Of a DNA stretch of 64,000 bases, positions 12,797 to 26,499 are shown one piece after another. The stretch spans positions 1-64,000 of the forward strand of contig JAIFAC010000134.1 in NCBI GenBank assembly GCA_026545765.1, written 5' to 3'. Under the pieces are notes generated by a model, which was given only the letters and a program-made list of their open reading frames with translations, did not search any database and was not told where the DNA came from. Made by a program: the position numbers and the translations under genes. How positions within the stretch are numbered: the first letter of the stretch is position 1; each line of letters begins with the position of its first letter. The stretch comes from Plantago major. Lineage: Eukaryota > Streptophyta > Magnoliopsida > Lamiales > Plantaginaceae.

Positions 12797-15700
12797 TTAA
12801 ATGTCAATCAATGCCGTCCATGAAGAAAAGCCAACGGCATATAGAATAAGGAAACATGTTATGGCGAAGACTGAAGGCATATATAGAGCTTTAAGGTGAA
12901 GGAGAATCCCACTAATACCGACAATGTCTTGAAGACACTCATAGAAGTGTGAAATGTCAATCTTTTGTTTGCCCGAATAAACCGCTTCTGCACCTCCACC
13001 ATCTTCACCTTGAGCAGCCATCTCAACCACCATGTATAACTTCTTCAGAGGCATCTGCAATAACAAACATTTAGAACAATGTAACAAGATCAGTTTCTTC
13101 ATTTATCTCGAACATGTAACACCCGAACACCATCATAGCTGGATTATAGATGATAGAATTATGCCATTCAATCGAGTAGGTATCATGAAAACCTGTTGTG
13201 CCTAACCATAAGGACAAACCACTTCCCAGTTCACTCTAGTGTAATTTGGGTGACTGGCCAAAAACTTGGGGTGGAAGTGGAAGATAACTGGTTTTTCATA
13301 ATATTTGGAAACACTGTTTTTTCCTAAGAATTCCACCATGGCACCATCCAATCAATTTCTGCCTTCTTTCTAATTTTCAGTAATACTTGAGGGCACAGTA
13401 TGTATCAAATCAAACTTACATCATTTAATGACTCCGCAGCAGAGTCAACATCATCACGTGAGAAAACATTGAGCTGATGTAGAACCTGCGAAGCAGCAGA
13501 CCCAAGAATTATATTAGTATTATCGCATTTCATGCACACATAAGATGATATACATACCAAAACAATCCATATGGATCATGAGGTTTCATTAAGCTGTTGT
13601 GATTGATCAGTGATCATCATAATCCATATATATCAGGGATGCCTTATAAATATTTCATCATGCTTGGTAGACAGTTGAGTTTGTTTCATCTTACCAAAAG
13701 AAAGTACAGGAATTTGTTTCATGAAGAAATGCACATGAGAAGGCTGGTACATACCTTTTTGGCATCTTCTGTCTTGAGTAATGGGACATGGAAGGTGACT
13801 GCAAAAGCATCCCGAATGCCAACAGATTCTAGGAAATTTACTTCACTTGTGGTCCCAACAACAAGAACTTTCTTACCCTGATAAATTCACAAATAAGATG
13901 TCATCCTCGCATAGAAAACGAACCTACCAGCTCAGAGCCCAAAAAGAAAGATTGACTAGTCAAGTTGCTTATAAGAGCATCGCAACAGAAATGCACAACC
14001 TACCTATGTGCATAAAACTATCTACCTAGAGTCAGATTATAAATATCATCAATCTATGTAATTTCAGTAAATCACTGTGATTCACGAATTATCCACGGTA
14101 GCCTTAAAGCATGCCATTTCAAAATGTATCATATAATATGATCTCACTATTAATAGGTTAACAGGCAATCACAATATTATTTCCTAAATTTTCCTTCATT
14201 CTAAGGTAACGCAAGTCCTGTAACTTCACCCTTTGTTTGGAACAAAAGTTGGAGTCCCAAGACAAAAAGAGGGTGGGGAGGCGAGGGTTTATAAAGGTTC
14301 CATACATCAAAGATCAAACTGTATAATCCAAGATGCATGGTCACATATATTTGGTAACAAAAGTCTGGCCGGCTGTTTGGCATTCATCTAAAACATACTA
14401 TTAATCTGTTAAAATGTTTCCGGGTATTTGTTTTGTATCTTCTACAGTAAAAAATTTAACTCAATTTTTTCTCCACTAAACAATCATCATTCTATTTCTA
14501 CCATACTTTCACTTCATCTTTACTTTTTCAATCAAACTAACTTTAAACCAATCAAATAACTTAAAAAGTATCAAACACATCACTTCCTTTTTATACACAT
14601 CACTTTATTCCTACACACCCTATAAACCCTATAAATTTTTAACTCTATCCCAAACACCATTTTTATAACTCACTTTAACTCAGTTACTATTCATCAACTA
14701 AAATTTTCCTTGACTCAATTTTTAACTCTATACCAAACAGCCAGGGTTCTTCAAGCCAACAAGTTTAGTGACAGAAATTGTTTTGCAATCGACAAAGAAT
14801 AGTACCTTTGGGGAGCCGTTTCAGGAGCACCAACAATGTCTGAGATATTAAGTTTGAAAACGAGGCCCAATTGCTACATACCCAAGAGTCTAAACAAGAA
14901 AGACAAATTATGGCAATCTGTAAATGAAATGAAACAAGTTAACCTATTTTTGAAATTATTACTGCTCAATATCATCAAGGACAATAATGCTTAGTGGCGA
15001 TTTATAAGCATCTTCAAACACCTATCACAAAAGACACCACAAGACACAACTCAATATTACGTAAACAATTAAACATGACATTGTTAATAGATATTTGATA
15101 CATCAGCGAGCTCCCAAAAGCCAATAAAGCCCTCATAACAAGCAAAGATGAACTGCAGTTTTGCTACCTTAACATATAAATAAGATACTGATAGCAAACA
15201 GCTATGAATTGAAAAGGAAAGTCAGGAAACTTGAAGACAGATTGAAGATAACTTTCACTAATATTCAAAATCAAATCATCATAGCATGCCTATAACTACA
15301 GCTTTTAGCCTTTATTTATGGACTAAGAAGACAATCTAAATAAGGAATTAGATCCAATCAGAATTCTACTACTAAAATATAGAGTACCAAGAAAGAGGAA
15401 ATCCAACTAAACTAGAATACAAAAAATCCTAAAAGTAAACAGTTATCAGTATCCTAATATTAGAACCTAATTTCCAATCTATTTAGATACTCTATTATAT
15501 AAATACAACTTTAAACAATGGGCGAGTAGCTAGAACCTTGACAATCTGAGCGCACTTCGTGGGCTCACTAAGCCCAATCATTGATTCAGCAGAAATCTAC
15601 AATTTGGCAAAAAATGAAATGGTTCAAACTTATGTAATATTTGATTGAACAAAGAATGATAATGGTTATGTAGAAAAATACAAGTACTTACAATCTTGAC

Positions 15701-18700
15701 ATAGGGGAAATCACTTTCAATTCCTATAGTTGCTGCCATTGCAGTCTTACCACTGTTCAGTTAAGAAGGGGATTTTATTGAGTAATTTATAAAAATAAAT
15801 AAACTAGAAAAAACAAAAATTGAATCAGAGCTCGGCATTTACCTTCCACTAGGGCCTTCAAGGAGACAAGTAACAAGTGGGCTTCCTCGACTAACTTTAA
15901 CTTGTTGTGCCAACAGCATCGATCTTTTGTAGATATGATCATGTCGTTCACCACAGTCCATAATGCCATTTAATCTACAAGATAAATCAATGAATGGTCA
16001 ATTTCTATTGAGTGGCATGACTAATTACAAATTTCGCACTGCTTTAAGAGAAAAACAAAACCTACGATACGAGGGCATTCGGATCTGAGATATCTTTGTG
16101 TAAATTGACAAACATTTACATGCAAATGCGTCTTTGCAGTCACAGAACTTAATGTTTCTCATCTGATATCATTTCCTAATACAACAGCAGTAAATAATTT
16201 GTAAAATTATTTATCTAGCATTAAGGAACGCATTATACCATTCTCCAAGCATTCACTGTAAGTGTGCCAAAATAACATACTACTACATACATTAAATAGA
16301 GATACTTTAAGATGAAAGAGGTTATAAGAACATATGCAAAATTACGATTTAAAACTGCTCAAGAGTATGAAAGGATATTGAAACCAGGAATGCGTAGACT
16401 ACTTTCAATATCCATCCCTCTTAAGGTTAAAAGAAAGAAAACAAACAGAATCACAACCTTAAATAGCATCCCTTCAACGTGTATGGTACATATCATGCAA
16501 GTGCAACAGTCGCATTACTATATATATTGCCTCTTACTTCTATCTTTTCTGAAGGTAAAGAAAACATTATTGCTTAGTGGTGGGACTTCAGGCCCTTTCT
16601 TTAAGTATAGTTGCTTCAATACATCCAAACTTGAAAAATAATAAAATAATATATGTTGATACAGAAGACTGAAAACTATATCAGATCAAATTGCTGCAAA
16701 TTATCTTCTCATGTCAAAATAATGCTCCATTTATTTCTATTGTGGAAGAACATTGTTAATGAACAATTCACAGATAGATGTATGGGTATGAGAAGTGATA
16801 CATGCCACTTCATCTAATATTTTCACACATTGATGGTGTTGGTCTTCTTCCATGACATCATGTAATTCAAACTGTAGTACTACTAATTTGACATTAGAAA
16901 AAGCTGCTTAAGATCCTAGTCAGTCAAAACCAGCTGACTGTCAAAGACTTCATAAGCTAGGTCATCACCATACCTGCAACGCTCAAGGTCATCTGTTGAA
17001 GCTCCAAAGCTGGAATTACTTCCTGAATGGCATTCAGAAAGTCCTCCATGGTGACTTTTATATTCTCCTCATCCACTGGCTTTGTAAGATCATCCATACT
17101 TAGTTGTCTATTATGCAAATGAGACTGCACTCTTTACAACACCTTCAAGTTCCGCCTCCACTATAATTTTTGTCCTGGCAGCTACATTGAAAGTGTATAG
17201 ACAATACTTCAATAATACTAATATTAGCATATCATGTAACATGTCTATTCAGGAAGGCTCCGAGTCCAGGTGATGCACCATCCATGTTCTATTCAAATGC
17301 AAAAGGTGAAAGTTTGAATAGTGAAGAAACTTCAACAATTGAACACCAATCTCTGAGTCCAAGTGATGCACCATTAATACTACTTAGATATGTAAAGTGA
17401 AATTAAATCTTGAAGGAATTTCTAAAATTAAATACAAATCTGCACCCAAAATAACACCATACTATTTCAGCTAAGCACAATGCATGCCACAAGTGACAGC
17501 AGTCACCTTGAATCACGTGACAAAAGCAGACTGCAAAGAATAAATCTGAAATAGTTTACCATGCTGACCTAAAGCAACATATTATTAAAGACATCAGTGA
17601 GAACTTCATCAGAACAGAGATGAGAAATCCTCTGCCTCAGAAGGAATTGAAGAATTCAACTATCGAGTTGGGAAAAGTTAGCCATTGCCTCTGTTGTTGC
17701 TAATTGTTTCATAAACAGAAACTAATCAACTCCCATTTCATTTAAGCTAGGAATTTAGATTAAGCAACAAGGTTTTTCCCTAGATCAGAAAAGATCTCAC
17801 AGTGAAAGTAAATAAAAATTCTCTCAGCTAAAATCTTTTCCAAGATTGCCTCTTACAGTTTTAAAGCGAAGGGATTTAAGCAACTAACACCGAAATCATT
17901 ACAGTGCAAACTGTTTTGTGTGTGTTCAGGGAATAGAGAAATTTTCTCTTTCTACAGTTCCTGGAAGTAGTTGCAGCTAGCCAAATGTATCAGTGGAGAT
18001 TTAAATGCAGAATTAACATGTAGAGCAATCACCGTGCTCATACAAAGAGGAATAATTGTCCCTGACAAACTACAAGTGGTCTCCAAAAAATCAAATGGGA
18101 GCAGTTTTGAAGATAAAATTATATATACTCTGAATATCAGAATATGACAAGGAAAATGGACCAAAGGTGTGCCATCTGGAGATACAAACAAAGCAACAAA
18201 ACATACCAAGTTCTTGCAAGTTAACATCTGGAGCAAGAAAAGAACTTTCTTTCATCTTGTTTGTATGAATCTGAAGAATTTGTAGTCGACCATTTTCATC
18301 AGGAAGGCTGATCTCTACTTGAACTTCCAGACGCCCAGGCCTGAAACCCAAAAATAAAATTAATCACATGCGTGTAGCAGCACCTTCTTAGGTGGGGAGA
18401 ATATTATACAATAACAGGTAAACTTATTAAAGGCTTGAAGATTCTTAGGATAGTTACAAAATTTTATTGAGGCAATACCGCAGTAGTATTAGAACATACT
18501 CACCTTAAAAGTGCTTCATCAAGTAAATCTTTTCTGTTTGTCATTCCAATGAGCAACACATTGTTCAAAGACTCCACACCATCTATCTACGCAGTAACTA
18601 AGAGTTAGGAAACGGCAAACAGTAGCTAGCAAAATAATTCAATGTCCATAGCTTGTCCTAACAACTCGAGGCAAAATCATAGAGTACCTTTGTAAGCAGT

Positions 18701-21700
18701 TGGTTTACAATACTATCATGTACTCCGGTGCCATCTCTAGTTGAACCTCTAGTCTGACAAATTTAAAGACAAGAAGTTAAAAGCAAGACCATATTAATAT
18801 TAAACAATAAGATGATCGATTAACAGAACATCCCATGATTTATCAACAGCTAGTGAGGGGCATGGCAGAAGTGGTGCCGAAACTATTGCAAGTACAAGGA
18901 TCAAAAGACATGAGCGATATTCAAGAGGGCTTGAATATTTTAAACAAGAATATATGGAAGGCATGTCGAATCTATCCCAAGTACAATGCCCAAAAGACAT
19001 GGCCTGATATTTCAAGATTATCTGCATAAGTACACTGTTCATATATAGTACATAAAATACCCCCACCCATAATCACCTGGGATAATGTGATAACAAAGGC
19101 AACATACCCTCAAGCTTTCTTGAGGTCACAGAAATAAATATATATATGCGTAGCAGAAAATTCAAGCTTTTGAAGATTGAATATAAGTTATCAAGGAAGT
19201 GAATGCAGATTCAGGTTACATAGAAAATTTGTAAGTCGTTTTTAAGTTTCTACCTTGCAAATTGCATCAATTTCATCAAAAATGATAATATGCAATTCAC
19301 TCTGATCACCTGAAAAAAAAAGAAAGAAAATAATTAATTCAGGTTTGACTAAGAAAAAGGATCATTTTTGCACACAAGAAACCATTACCTTGGGTTCTTT
19401 GATCATTTTCAGCATCAGCAAATAGATCACGCACATTCTTCTCAGTTTCACCAACAAACTTGCTGAGCACTTCAGGACCATTCACAATCTAGATTCCAAG
19501 ATCATTAATAATATTAAGAACAAGGTAACAGATAAATAAAAAAAATTAAATACTATGAAGCAAAACTTTATCCAGGTTATGATATCAATAAATGCATTCA
19601 CAATCTAAACACCCCCCCCCCCCCCCCAAAAAAAAAAAAAAAAAAAAAAAAACCAATATAACCACAAGGGTAATATTAACAACTGTTTGCATGGAATTAA
19701 ATCACAAGGATGGATATCACAAAAAAAAGAGGAAAACGAACTGTCAAACTCCATCACTGTTAAATTTGAAGTAAATCAAAATGAGGCGTCTCAGACATAA
19801 ACTCCACATAAGTGGGCCACATCACTGCCACAGATTTCAAACACCATGTAGTAGAAGAGACTAAAAAGAAATTATATGCAGTTGTATGTGCCAGAGAGAG
19901 CAAACTCACGGGATGGATCTGAGTTTATTTTTCCAAGAAAATAAGAGATCTAGACACTTCTCATTCACTCTCAACTTAAGCATTAAATAAATAAATAAAT
20001 GAATGAATAAACTAAAACAAATTTTTAACTTGAAACTCAACCCAAACGTTGATACGAACTCAGAAAATAACTTACTTATGTAGAAGACAGGGTAACTCTC
20101 GATTCAGATGCATGAGCAGGATAACAAACTAACCTATGTGTCTGCAACTGTTAAAAAAACACAGATTCTCTTTTCTTATTTTAAAATTCGTCAAATATCC
20201 ACGTTGAGGTTTCAAGTTAAAGTGAAAGCCAGACACCTACTTTGGTCGTAGCTAATTCATCCTTTAAATGAGTTGAAATGTAGAAACAGATATTTTGTAC
20301 ATGGGATAACAGAAAAGTTAGAATTTTATCTTCACAAATTGGCAAGTTGGCATCAAAATCAGCAGCCTTTTTAAGGTACATCTATTTGTACTTCTGATTA
20401 TATTTCCAAACGCCATTTACTCAAGAAATAGGCATGTTAATACTTAAACACCAGACAACTTTTTAGTTCAATTCTAAAGGATCTTATACCACCAACGATC
20501 AATTAGGAACACCACTAACAGTAAATATTGAGAAACTATTTCAACCATATACCTTGGGTTCCTTCCCATTCAACATTTTTCCAATTTGACGAGCCATTAA
20601 TGTCTTCCCCGTACCAGGAGGACCATGAAGCAGCATTCCTTTTACGTGCTTGATGCCTAGTCTATACGGAAAAAATCAGATTTGTGCAAGTACACATGAA
20701 AATAAGCAACAAGGTAAGGTGTTAAGAACTAAGAAGCTCCCATGTTGGTCAAGATTAAACTCTATATTTAGCAAGCAAACAAAATATGTGGGCCAAAATT
20801 TGCCATTATGCAGAAAATGAGCATACTTAGAAGTCACATGTGCAGGGAAAACCCTTGAGGCAAAGGCTCTTCGGAATATGTCAGCAAACTCTTCACTTAG
20901 ACCTCCAATACCGAAAGATTCAAGATTGAACTCTTTGTGTCTGAAGATGTTACTGCTAGCAGCTTCCCGCTGGTTTACAATCTGCATGCAGTCAGTGAAA
21001 AATGACATGATTTCTGAACTTGATAGATTGATGAGAAATAGCATGAACCAAAATAGTGTAGTGTGGGCAACAAAACAGCACATATTTCTTCAGGTGGCCA
21101 GGGATACCTTTATTCCACTTGAATTTGGTGCTTCATATACAATGTAAGTGTCATCTGATATGATCCCGCGCTCCATACCATGAGATTTCTATTCCTTCCA
21201 CAGAAGCTTGATTTACTGTGAATACATATCCATTTCCATGATACTCAAATGTTACCCTTTGTCCAGTTGTCATGACCTGCAATTCATGAACAATTTTTTC
21301 AACAATTATAAACCAAACTCCAACCGACGTTAGCTAATGGGGAATAAAAGTACAGTCATCGAAATTTCACAGGAACACATGATTGCTAAGCGCCCTTCAG
21401 ATCTCTTTGGAAAACTAATTAATCTGATTTATGTTTACTTTGTAGCCAACACATGCATGTGCAATTGAGAGTGAGAAATTCAGACAATAAAATTCTAAAT
21501 ATAAAGTAAGACCCTTCATTGTATAGTCAGATATTCCACGATGTCAAATACAACCATTTCACAATTTAGTCCAGAAGATTTTGAATATTTGTGGTTATGC
21601 ATTACAGGTATTCAACAAAAGAAAACATATACTGAATAGTGAATACAATATTTTGCAGAAGTGTTGACCAAAAGTAGTTCAAGTTCTAAGGTACAGAAAA

Positions 21701-23548
21701 AAAAGGAAAAAGAAAATTAAAATGTGTAGATAAATCAAAAGAGTGATGACATTTTAGTATTCACATTAAATTGAATGCTAAGAATGTACTATTTATCTAA
21801 AAGACTATAAGGGTAAATGTTCGATTGAAAAGACCTCCGGTAAAAGAATAACATAATGATAGAGGGGTGCATGAGGGAAGTATACAGATGAACTTGTCAA
21901 TTATCATGCTTCTGACCCACTGAGAAGGCATAATATCAACAGAAAAGACGAGGCAAAATCCAAAGCACAATCATAAAAATGTTATTTGAAGAACATAAAG
22001 ACGTTTAAATATAAATATAGAGATACTACTATAGAAAATTTAGCTCTTACTTGGTTAACAAATCTCTTTCGAATCTGCTTGGACAAAAGAACAGCATCTA
22101 CCTGAGGAGCAACACAGTTTAGTCAGCTTGATGGGCTAAAAACCTTAAAGAGGTAAGGCATATACCCTTCAGCATCCATTTATGAGTGCATAAAAAATAT
22201 ATTATTGCAAGCCAAGTATAACAGCACATTCATCGCAGCAATCTGGAATTCTGGATATGTGAATAAACAAAAGTGAAACAAGAAATATAAGTGACTTAAA
22301 GGAACCATACCTGTTCTTCTTTAGTCCCTTTCTTCACAAACTCCAATTCTAGGGTTAGCAATGCAAGGTTGAAATTTTCAGGAGGGATGAATCTACAAGT
22401 TTTTTAAACAAATTGTCAAGCCCCAAACAACAAGTTTCAGCACCGGTGAAATAAACACATCATACCTGTTAACAGATACAGAATCCCCAGTTGACACTTT
22501 AGCATGGCGTCTTTGAATGGCATTAAGACCAATATGGCCACTAGGGATGCTCTCATGGCCAGTATATCAAAGTTAAGGTTACATAGATACAACACCATTA
22601 ACTAATATCCTATATTAGCTACTCAAAAATAATATTAATACAACAGACATGCTATCAGGCAGGTGTAACATTAGGTATTGAAAGTATACACAAAACAGAT
22701 TAACCTTGCAAACTTCAGCAACAATTATCTGTGGATTTATTTACAGTTTTGAATTTGTTGTCCATCTAGTTCACAAATGTACAACAGATACACTTACCTA
22801 AATTAATAGGCTGCATCTAAAGAACATCCTAATCAACTGACATTGACAATGCATCTATACCATACGCAAATTCAAAACAATAAAAAAAAAAAAACTAGCA
22901 GAATTTGAGGCCTCAAGCACACCATAATATCAGGAAGCATGATTTTAAACACTTGAAACATCAGCTGTGTAAGCTCAGTATACATCTATAGCTTCAACTG
23001 AAACTAACATACCACCAAATCGTAACAAAAATGGAAGAGCACAATAGTATTGAAGTTATTGTTTGTGCAGTCTGCGAGATTCAACAGATGCAATTATCTC
23101 AATTACGGATTCATTAACATTGACATCACACCTATAGTACACACAAAATGGAACGAAGAAAAAAAGGGGCAGAATCATCAATACAAGTAGACAAGTAGTC
23201 AAATACAGGATAAGATCAGGCGCATGTTTAAAAGCACTTGAAACACCAGCTGCACAATCACAGTCTACAATCATAGGGTAAACTTAAACTAATTTACCTC
23301 GAAATCGTTAACCATTTCTACGACATTACAATCCGAAAAACAAAACGAGATCATTTCAATCCAACGGCACAATACACAAAACAAACAAGAAACAGCAAAT
23401 CGCAGGAAAAAAAGGATATGCAATAGAGAGAACGAAGACATCAGCAACCAACGCATAGGCAACCTTAGATCCAGGTACGGTGTAACTCCGGAGATCGGAA
23501 GGAGAGCAGTAGGCGAAATTTGTGTAGAGTGTTCGTCACGATCATCAT
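12797..23548 (-). CDS. NSF: NSF, vesicle-fusing AAA+ ATPase, about 21 exons, with frameshifts
   Basis: NSF is a hexameric ATPase that, with alpha-SNAP, pulls SNARE complexes apart after membrane fusion. Exons, 5' to 3' on the minus strand: 23422-23548, 22466 to about 22560, 22311-22392, 22051-22101, 21108-21276, 20827-20981, 20553-20661, 19389-19488, 19254-19309, 18688-18753, 18504-18586, 18207-18340, 16974-17181, 15843-15974, 15692-15752, 15537-15596, 14963-15021, 14806-14889, 13754-13877, 13420-13485, 12797-13054. Nearly all show GT donors and AG acceptors. D1 Walker A GPPGTGKT is at 20553-20661 and Walker [13 protein letters not shown] at 19254-19309; [17 protein letters not shown] spans 18504-18340. 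D2 Walker A GPSGSGKT is split by the 15843/15752 intron and D2 Walker B IIVLDDIE is at 14963-15021. Small indels break the frame in exons 1, 5, 13, 18 and 21, and exon 2 lacks a visible acceptor AG. The last indel replaces the normal stop at 12912-12914 by a tail ending at 12797. Confidence 0.92.
14371..14742. mobile_element. Candidate MITE in an NSF intron, 372 bp
   Basis: It is bounded by GGCTGTTTGG at 14371 and CCAAACAGCC ending at 14742, a perfect 10-base inverted repeat. The inside is AT-rich with repeated TTTTTAACTCTAT-CCAAACA words and no coding content. No clear target-site duplication was seen, so the superfamily is open. It sits in the intron between 13877 and 14806. Confidence 0.55.
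19612..19652. repeat. C16-A25 homopolymer tract in an NSF intron
   Basis: Sixteen C are followed directly by twenty-five A. It is a simple-sequence tract in the intron between exons 7 and 8 of NSF. Its exact length is unlikely to be reliable in any assembly. Confidence 0.85.
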
Positions 23549-24533
23549 TGCAGGTTCCGGTAATGAATCAATCAATCGCGTGGGCAATTTATTTGCTCTG
23601 AAAATAGACAAGGTCTTTCGCCTGTGTGATACTTGGAGAGGAAGAAATGGCTAGTTATCTTTTCAGTGTGATGATGGCCGGGAAAATTGAGAATGCTTAT
23701 TCCGATCGGCTTTCAAAGTCGATTTTCTCTCAGAGTTTTACAATCCTTTCGACTCCGACAAATTAATCTGATTCATGAGAAACAACAGTTTACAAGGTCA
23801 GTAGGTAGTAGTCCATCTAATTAAGTTTCTTTTTACCTTTTTACCACCCGTCCGATATTTTTACCAAATATATTATTTAGTTATTATTGTAATTTTCTTT
23901 TATAATTGTATTTAGAAATTATACAAATATGTAACAAAAGTTAATTTACCAATTCCCTGATCTACCCCACTTAATAATATATTTAGTATATTAGAATTTG
24001 TATTATTATAATTCTAAGTATAAGATAAGGTTTTACATAGTATCTAATTTTATTTATTCACCTAAATCTTCACCTGAGTAAGTATACTATAAGGTAAGAC
24101 TTTTCTATATATTAGGAAAATCTGGTTTTCATGTAAAAACTATAAGGACCAAAATGATGTCAAAAATGTAAATGTAAAAACACACACAAAATGTGTTATC
24201 AAGTGTTTCTCTCAATTCATTGCTCCATCGCTTTCTACTCTCGAATTTGCTTGATATCAGACGCTTCCACCGTGATTTCCTCTCGATTCAAATTTTACTA
24301 GCTTATACGAAGATGAACCAGGTAAAAAACCACCACATTTTTGTATGTTTTTGTGCATTTTTTGTGTGTGTGTTTCATGATTTTCAATCCCGTTTTCATT
24401 ATTTGATGTTTTAAACTTCCAGATCCAGTTGTTATAATGTTCAAATCCACAACCGAACGATGAAGAAGCTAGCTCACGATTTGGAAATCATTCCCTAAAA
24501 TCTGCTCAGATCCGAACAAAGAACTGGTATGCA
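23549..24533. other. NSF upstream region and intergenic DNA
   Basis: The first 150-250 bases above the NSF start are pyrimidine- and GC-richer on the coding strand, as expected for leader and promoter, but no clear TATA box was found. The rest is AT-rich. A short leader-like stretch with an ATG at about 24313 and a donor-like GTAAAAAAC after it could be the start of the element that holds the next minisatellite. Confidence 0.4.
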
Positions 24534-25310
24534 TCTAACTGCTTTTAACTATCATCATATCGCTTTTAGCTTGTGCATGTTTCTACTTTGTTATAGTTTT
24601 AAGATGCAATCATATATTTTTAAGAGTCATTGTTATAGTTTTAAGCATCAATATTCAGATTTAGATCAGGTTGCATGTATCCGCTATTATAGTTTTAAAA
24701 GGCATCATATAGTTTTAAGAGACATTGTTATGGTTTTAAGCATCAATGTTAGTATCGTTTTAGCCAGGTTGCATGTTTCTGCCTTGTTATAATTTTAAGA
24801 GGCATTGATATAGTTTTAAGAGACACTGTTGTTGTTTTAAGCATCAATGTTATTGTTTTTAGCTTGTGTTGTATTTTTCTGCTTTGTTTACTGTTTTTAG
24901 CTTGTGTTGCATTTTTCTGTTTTGTTATAGTTTTAAGAGGCATTGTTATAGTTTTAAAAAACACCATTATTGTTTTAAGCATCAATATTACGCTTTTAAC
25001 TCAGGTCGCATGTTCCTGCTTTGTTATAGTTATAACAGACATTGTTATCATTTTAAGAAACACTGTTATAATTTTAAGTATTAATGTTACTGTTTTTAGC
25101 TCGTGTTGTATTTTCCCGCTTTGTTATAGTTTTAAGAGGCATTATTATAGTTTTAAGAAGCATTGTTATTGTTTAAGCATCAATGTTACTGTTTTTTTAG
25201 CTTGTGTTACATGTTCCTACTTTGTTATTGTTTTGAGCACAAATGTGATAGTTTTAATAAGAGTCGCTATGGTTTTAACCCGATAGTGAATGTTTTAAGC
25301 AGGTACTGAT
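24534..25310 (+). repeat. Degenerate minisatellite of TTATAGTTTTAAGAGGCATTG
   Basis: Over about 780 bases the words GTTATAGTTTTAAG, GGCATTGTTATAG and AGCATCAATGTTA recur in a loose 60-90 base pattern, with a third word CTTGTGTTGCATTTTTCTG between blocks. Reading frames in all directions here are translations of the repeat (for example runs of MPLKTIT) and should not be taken as genes. Confidence 0.8.
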
Positions 25311-25639
25311 GATAACATCGAGTTTGATGTTAGGTCTTTCAAAGGTGTCACTGTAGTTTTGAAGCAACAAGCACTAGCAACAAAAGGCAGGAAGTCGAAG
25401 TTCACCAACAAGTTTGATAAAAAAAAACCTATTTTAACAACTCTGTTTGCATTTGCATAAAAAACACTGAATGAAGTTTATTGTAAACATTTTTCCTATG
25501 AGAAAGATGTTTTAAAATATTTGAATGACTGAACATTTGAATATTGTAATAACTGAATTTTTCAAGTAGTTTATTTAAGCTTGTTTATTAATGTTTTAAT
25601 GGCATCTATGAAACTTTTAGACTTGTTTAATGGTGGTTT

Positions 25640-25890
25640 AATGATATTAGATTGTCGCTTAAAACTATAACAAGCCATCTTAAAACTATCATGTAGCTCC
25701 TTAAAACCATCACACCATCTTTTAAAAAATTAACGAAAGAGGTTAAAACTATAATTGAAATATACAATACCGACGCATTAAAACCATCACATAATCTCTT
25801 AAAACATTAACAAAATACGTTAAAACTGTAATTGAAACTTTCAATGCTAACAACTTAAAACCATAACATAATCTATTAAAAGCATAACGA
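25640..25890 (-). repeat. Opposed arm of the TTATAGTTTTAAG repeat
   Basis: The words CTTAAAACTATAAC, TTAAAACCATCAC and TTAAAACTATCATG recur here, which are the reverse complement of the word at 24534-25310 with changes. With the upstream array it makes an inverted arrangement around an unrelated 330-base centre. Pairing would be imperfect. Confidence 0.6.
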
Positions 25891-26304
25891 AAAATGTGTA
25901 TCTCGGCGATTTTTTAAGAAACTCTACCACGTAATCGCTAAAACCCAAAAATTGCAAAAAAAAAAAAAAAAATTGTCTTATATTTTAGAAAAATCTTAAA
26001 TTTTTCAAGACTTTGACTCTTCACCTTCCAGTCTGCATAAAAGTATAAATTAAATTTTCTTAATGTTGGTGGATTTTACTAGTTTACTACACATTATGAG
26101 GGAATATTGCCAACGCCTAAAACATCCTGGAGTAATCACAATCCCTGAACATATCTTCAATAAGATAGAAGAAAGCAGAGCAGGCGCTCCAACACTCGTA
26201 CTCCAAAATTCGAGTCTAGGTTAAAATAGATTGATAGGAACCACTTATAATGTTTTGATGATAGCGATTGAAGGCTAGAATCTTGTGATTGAGGAATTAG
26301 TAAT

Positions 26305-26485
26305 CTTCTTGAATTGAGTTGGGAAGAAAATTTTATGGTTTGGTCTTGAACTGACGAATGAATTGAGCTGGGAAGAAAAAAAATTGTTTTGGCCTTGAAC
26401 TGAGGAATGACGACGTATGGATTGAGTTGAGAAGGAAAAAAAAATCGTTTTGGTCATGAACCGATGAATGATAACGTATAAAAAG
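26305..26485. repeat. Three tandem units of about 60 bp
   Basis: Units begin with ATTGAGTTGGGAAG, ATTGAGCTGGGAAG and ATTGAGTTGAGAAG. Each continues with an A-run, then GTTTTGGnCnTGAAC and GAATGA. Spacing is about 52-63 bases. No gene is implied; short frames here are repeat translations. Confidence 0.75.
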
Positions 26486-26499
26486 TTGAGGAAAATGTT

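Noticed and set aside
15787..15969. Minus-strand frame starting [11 protein letters not shown]
   Set aside because: Wrong frame of NSF exon 14; the family frame reads [18 protein letters not shown].
16312..16641. Plus-strand frame of 109 codons
   Set aside because: Lies in an NSF intron, antisense, with no recognisable domain.
20878..21147. Plus-strand frame of 89 codons
   Set aside because: Antisense shadow of NSF exons 5 and 6.
24749..25286. Frames with repeated LKTIT or CFVIVL words
   Set aside because: Direct translations of the TTATAGTTTTAAG minisatellite; no family motif or splice context.
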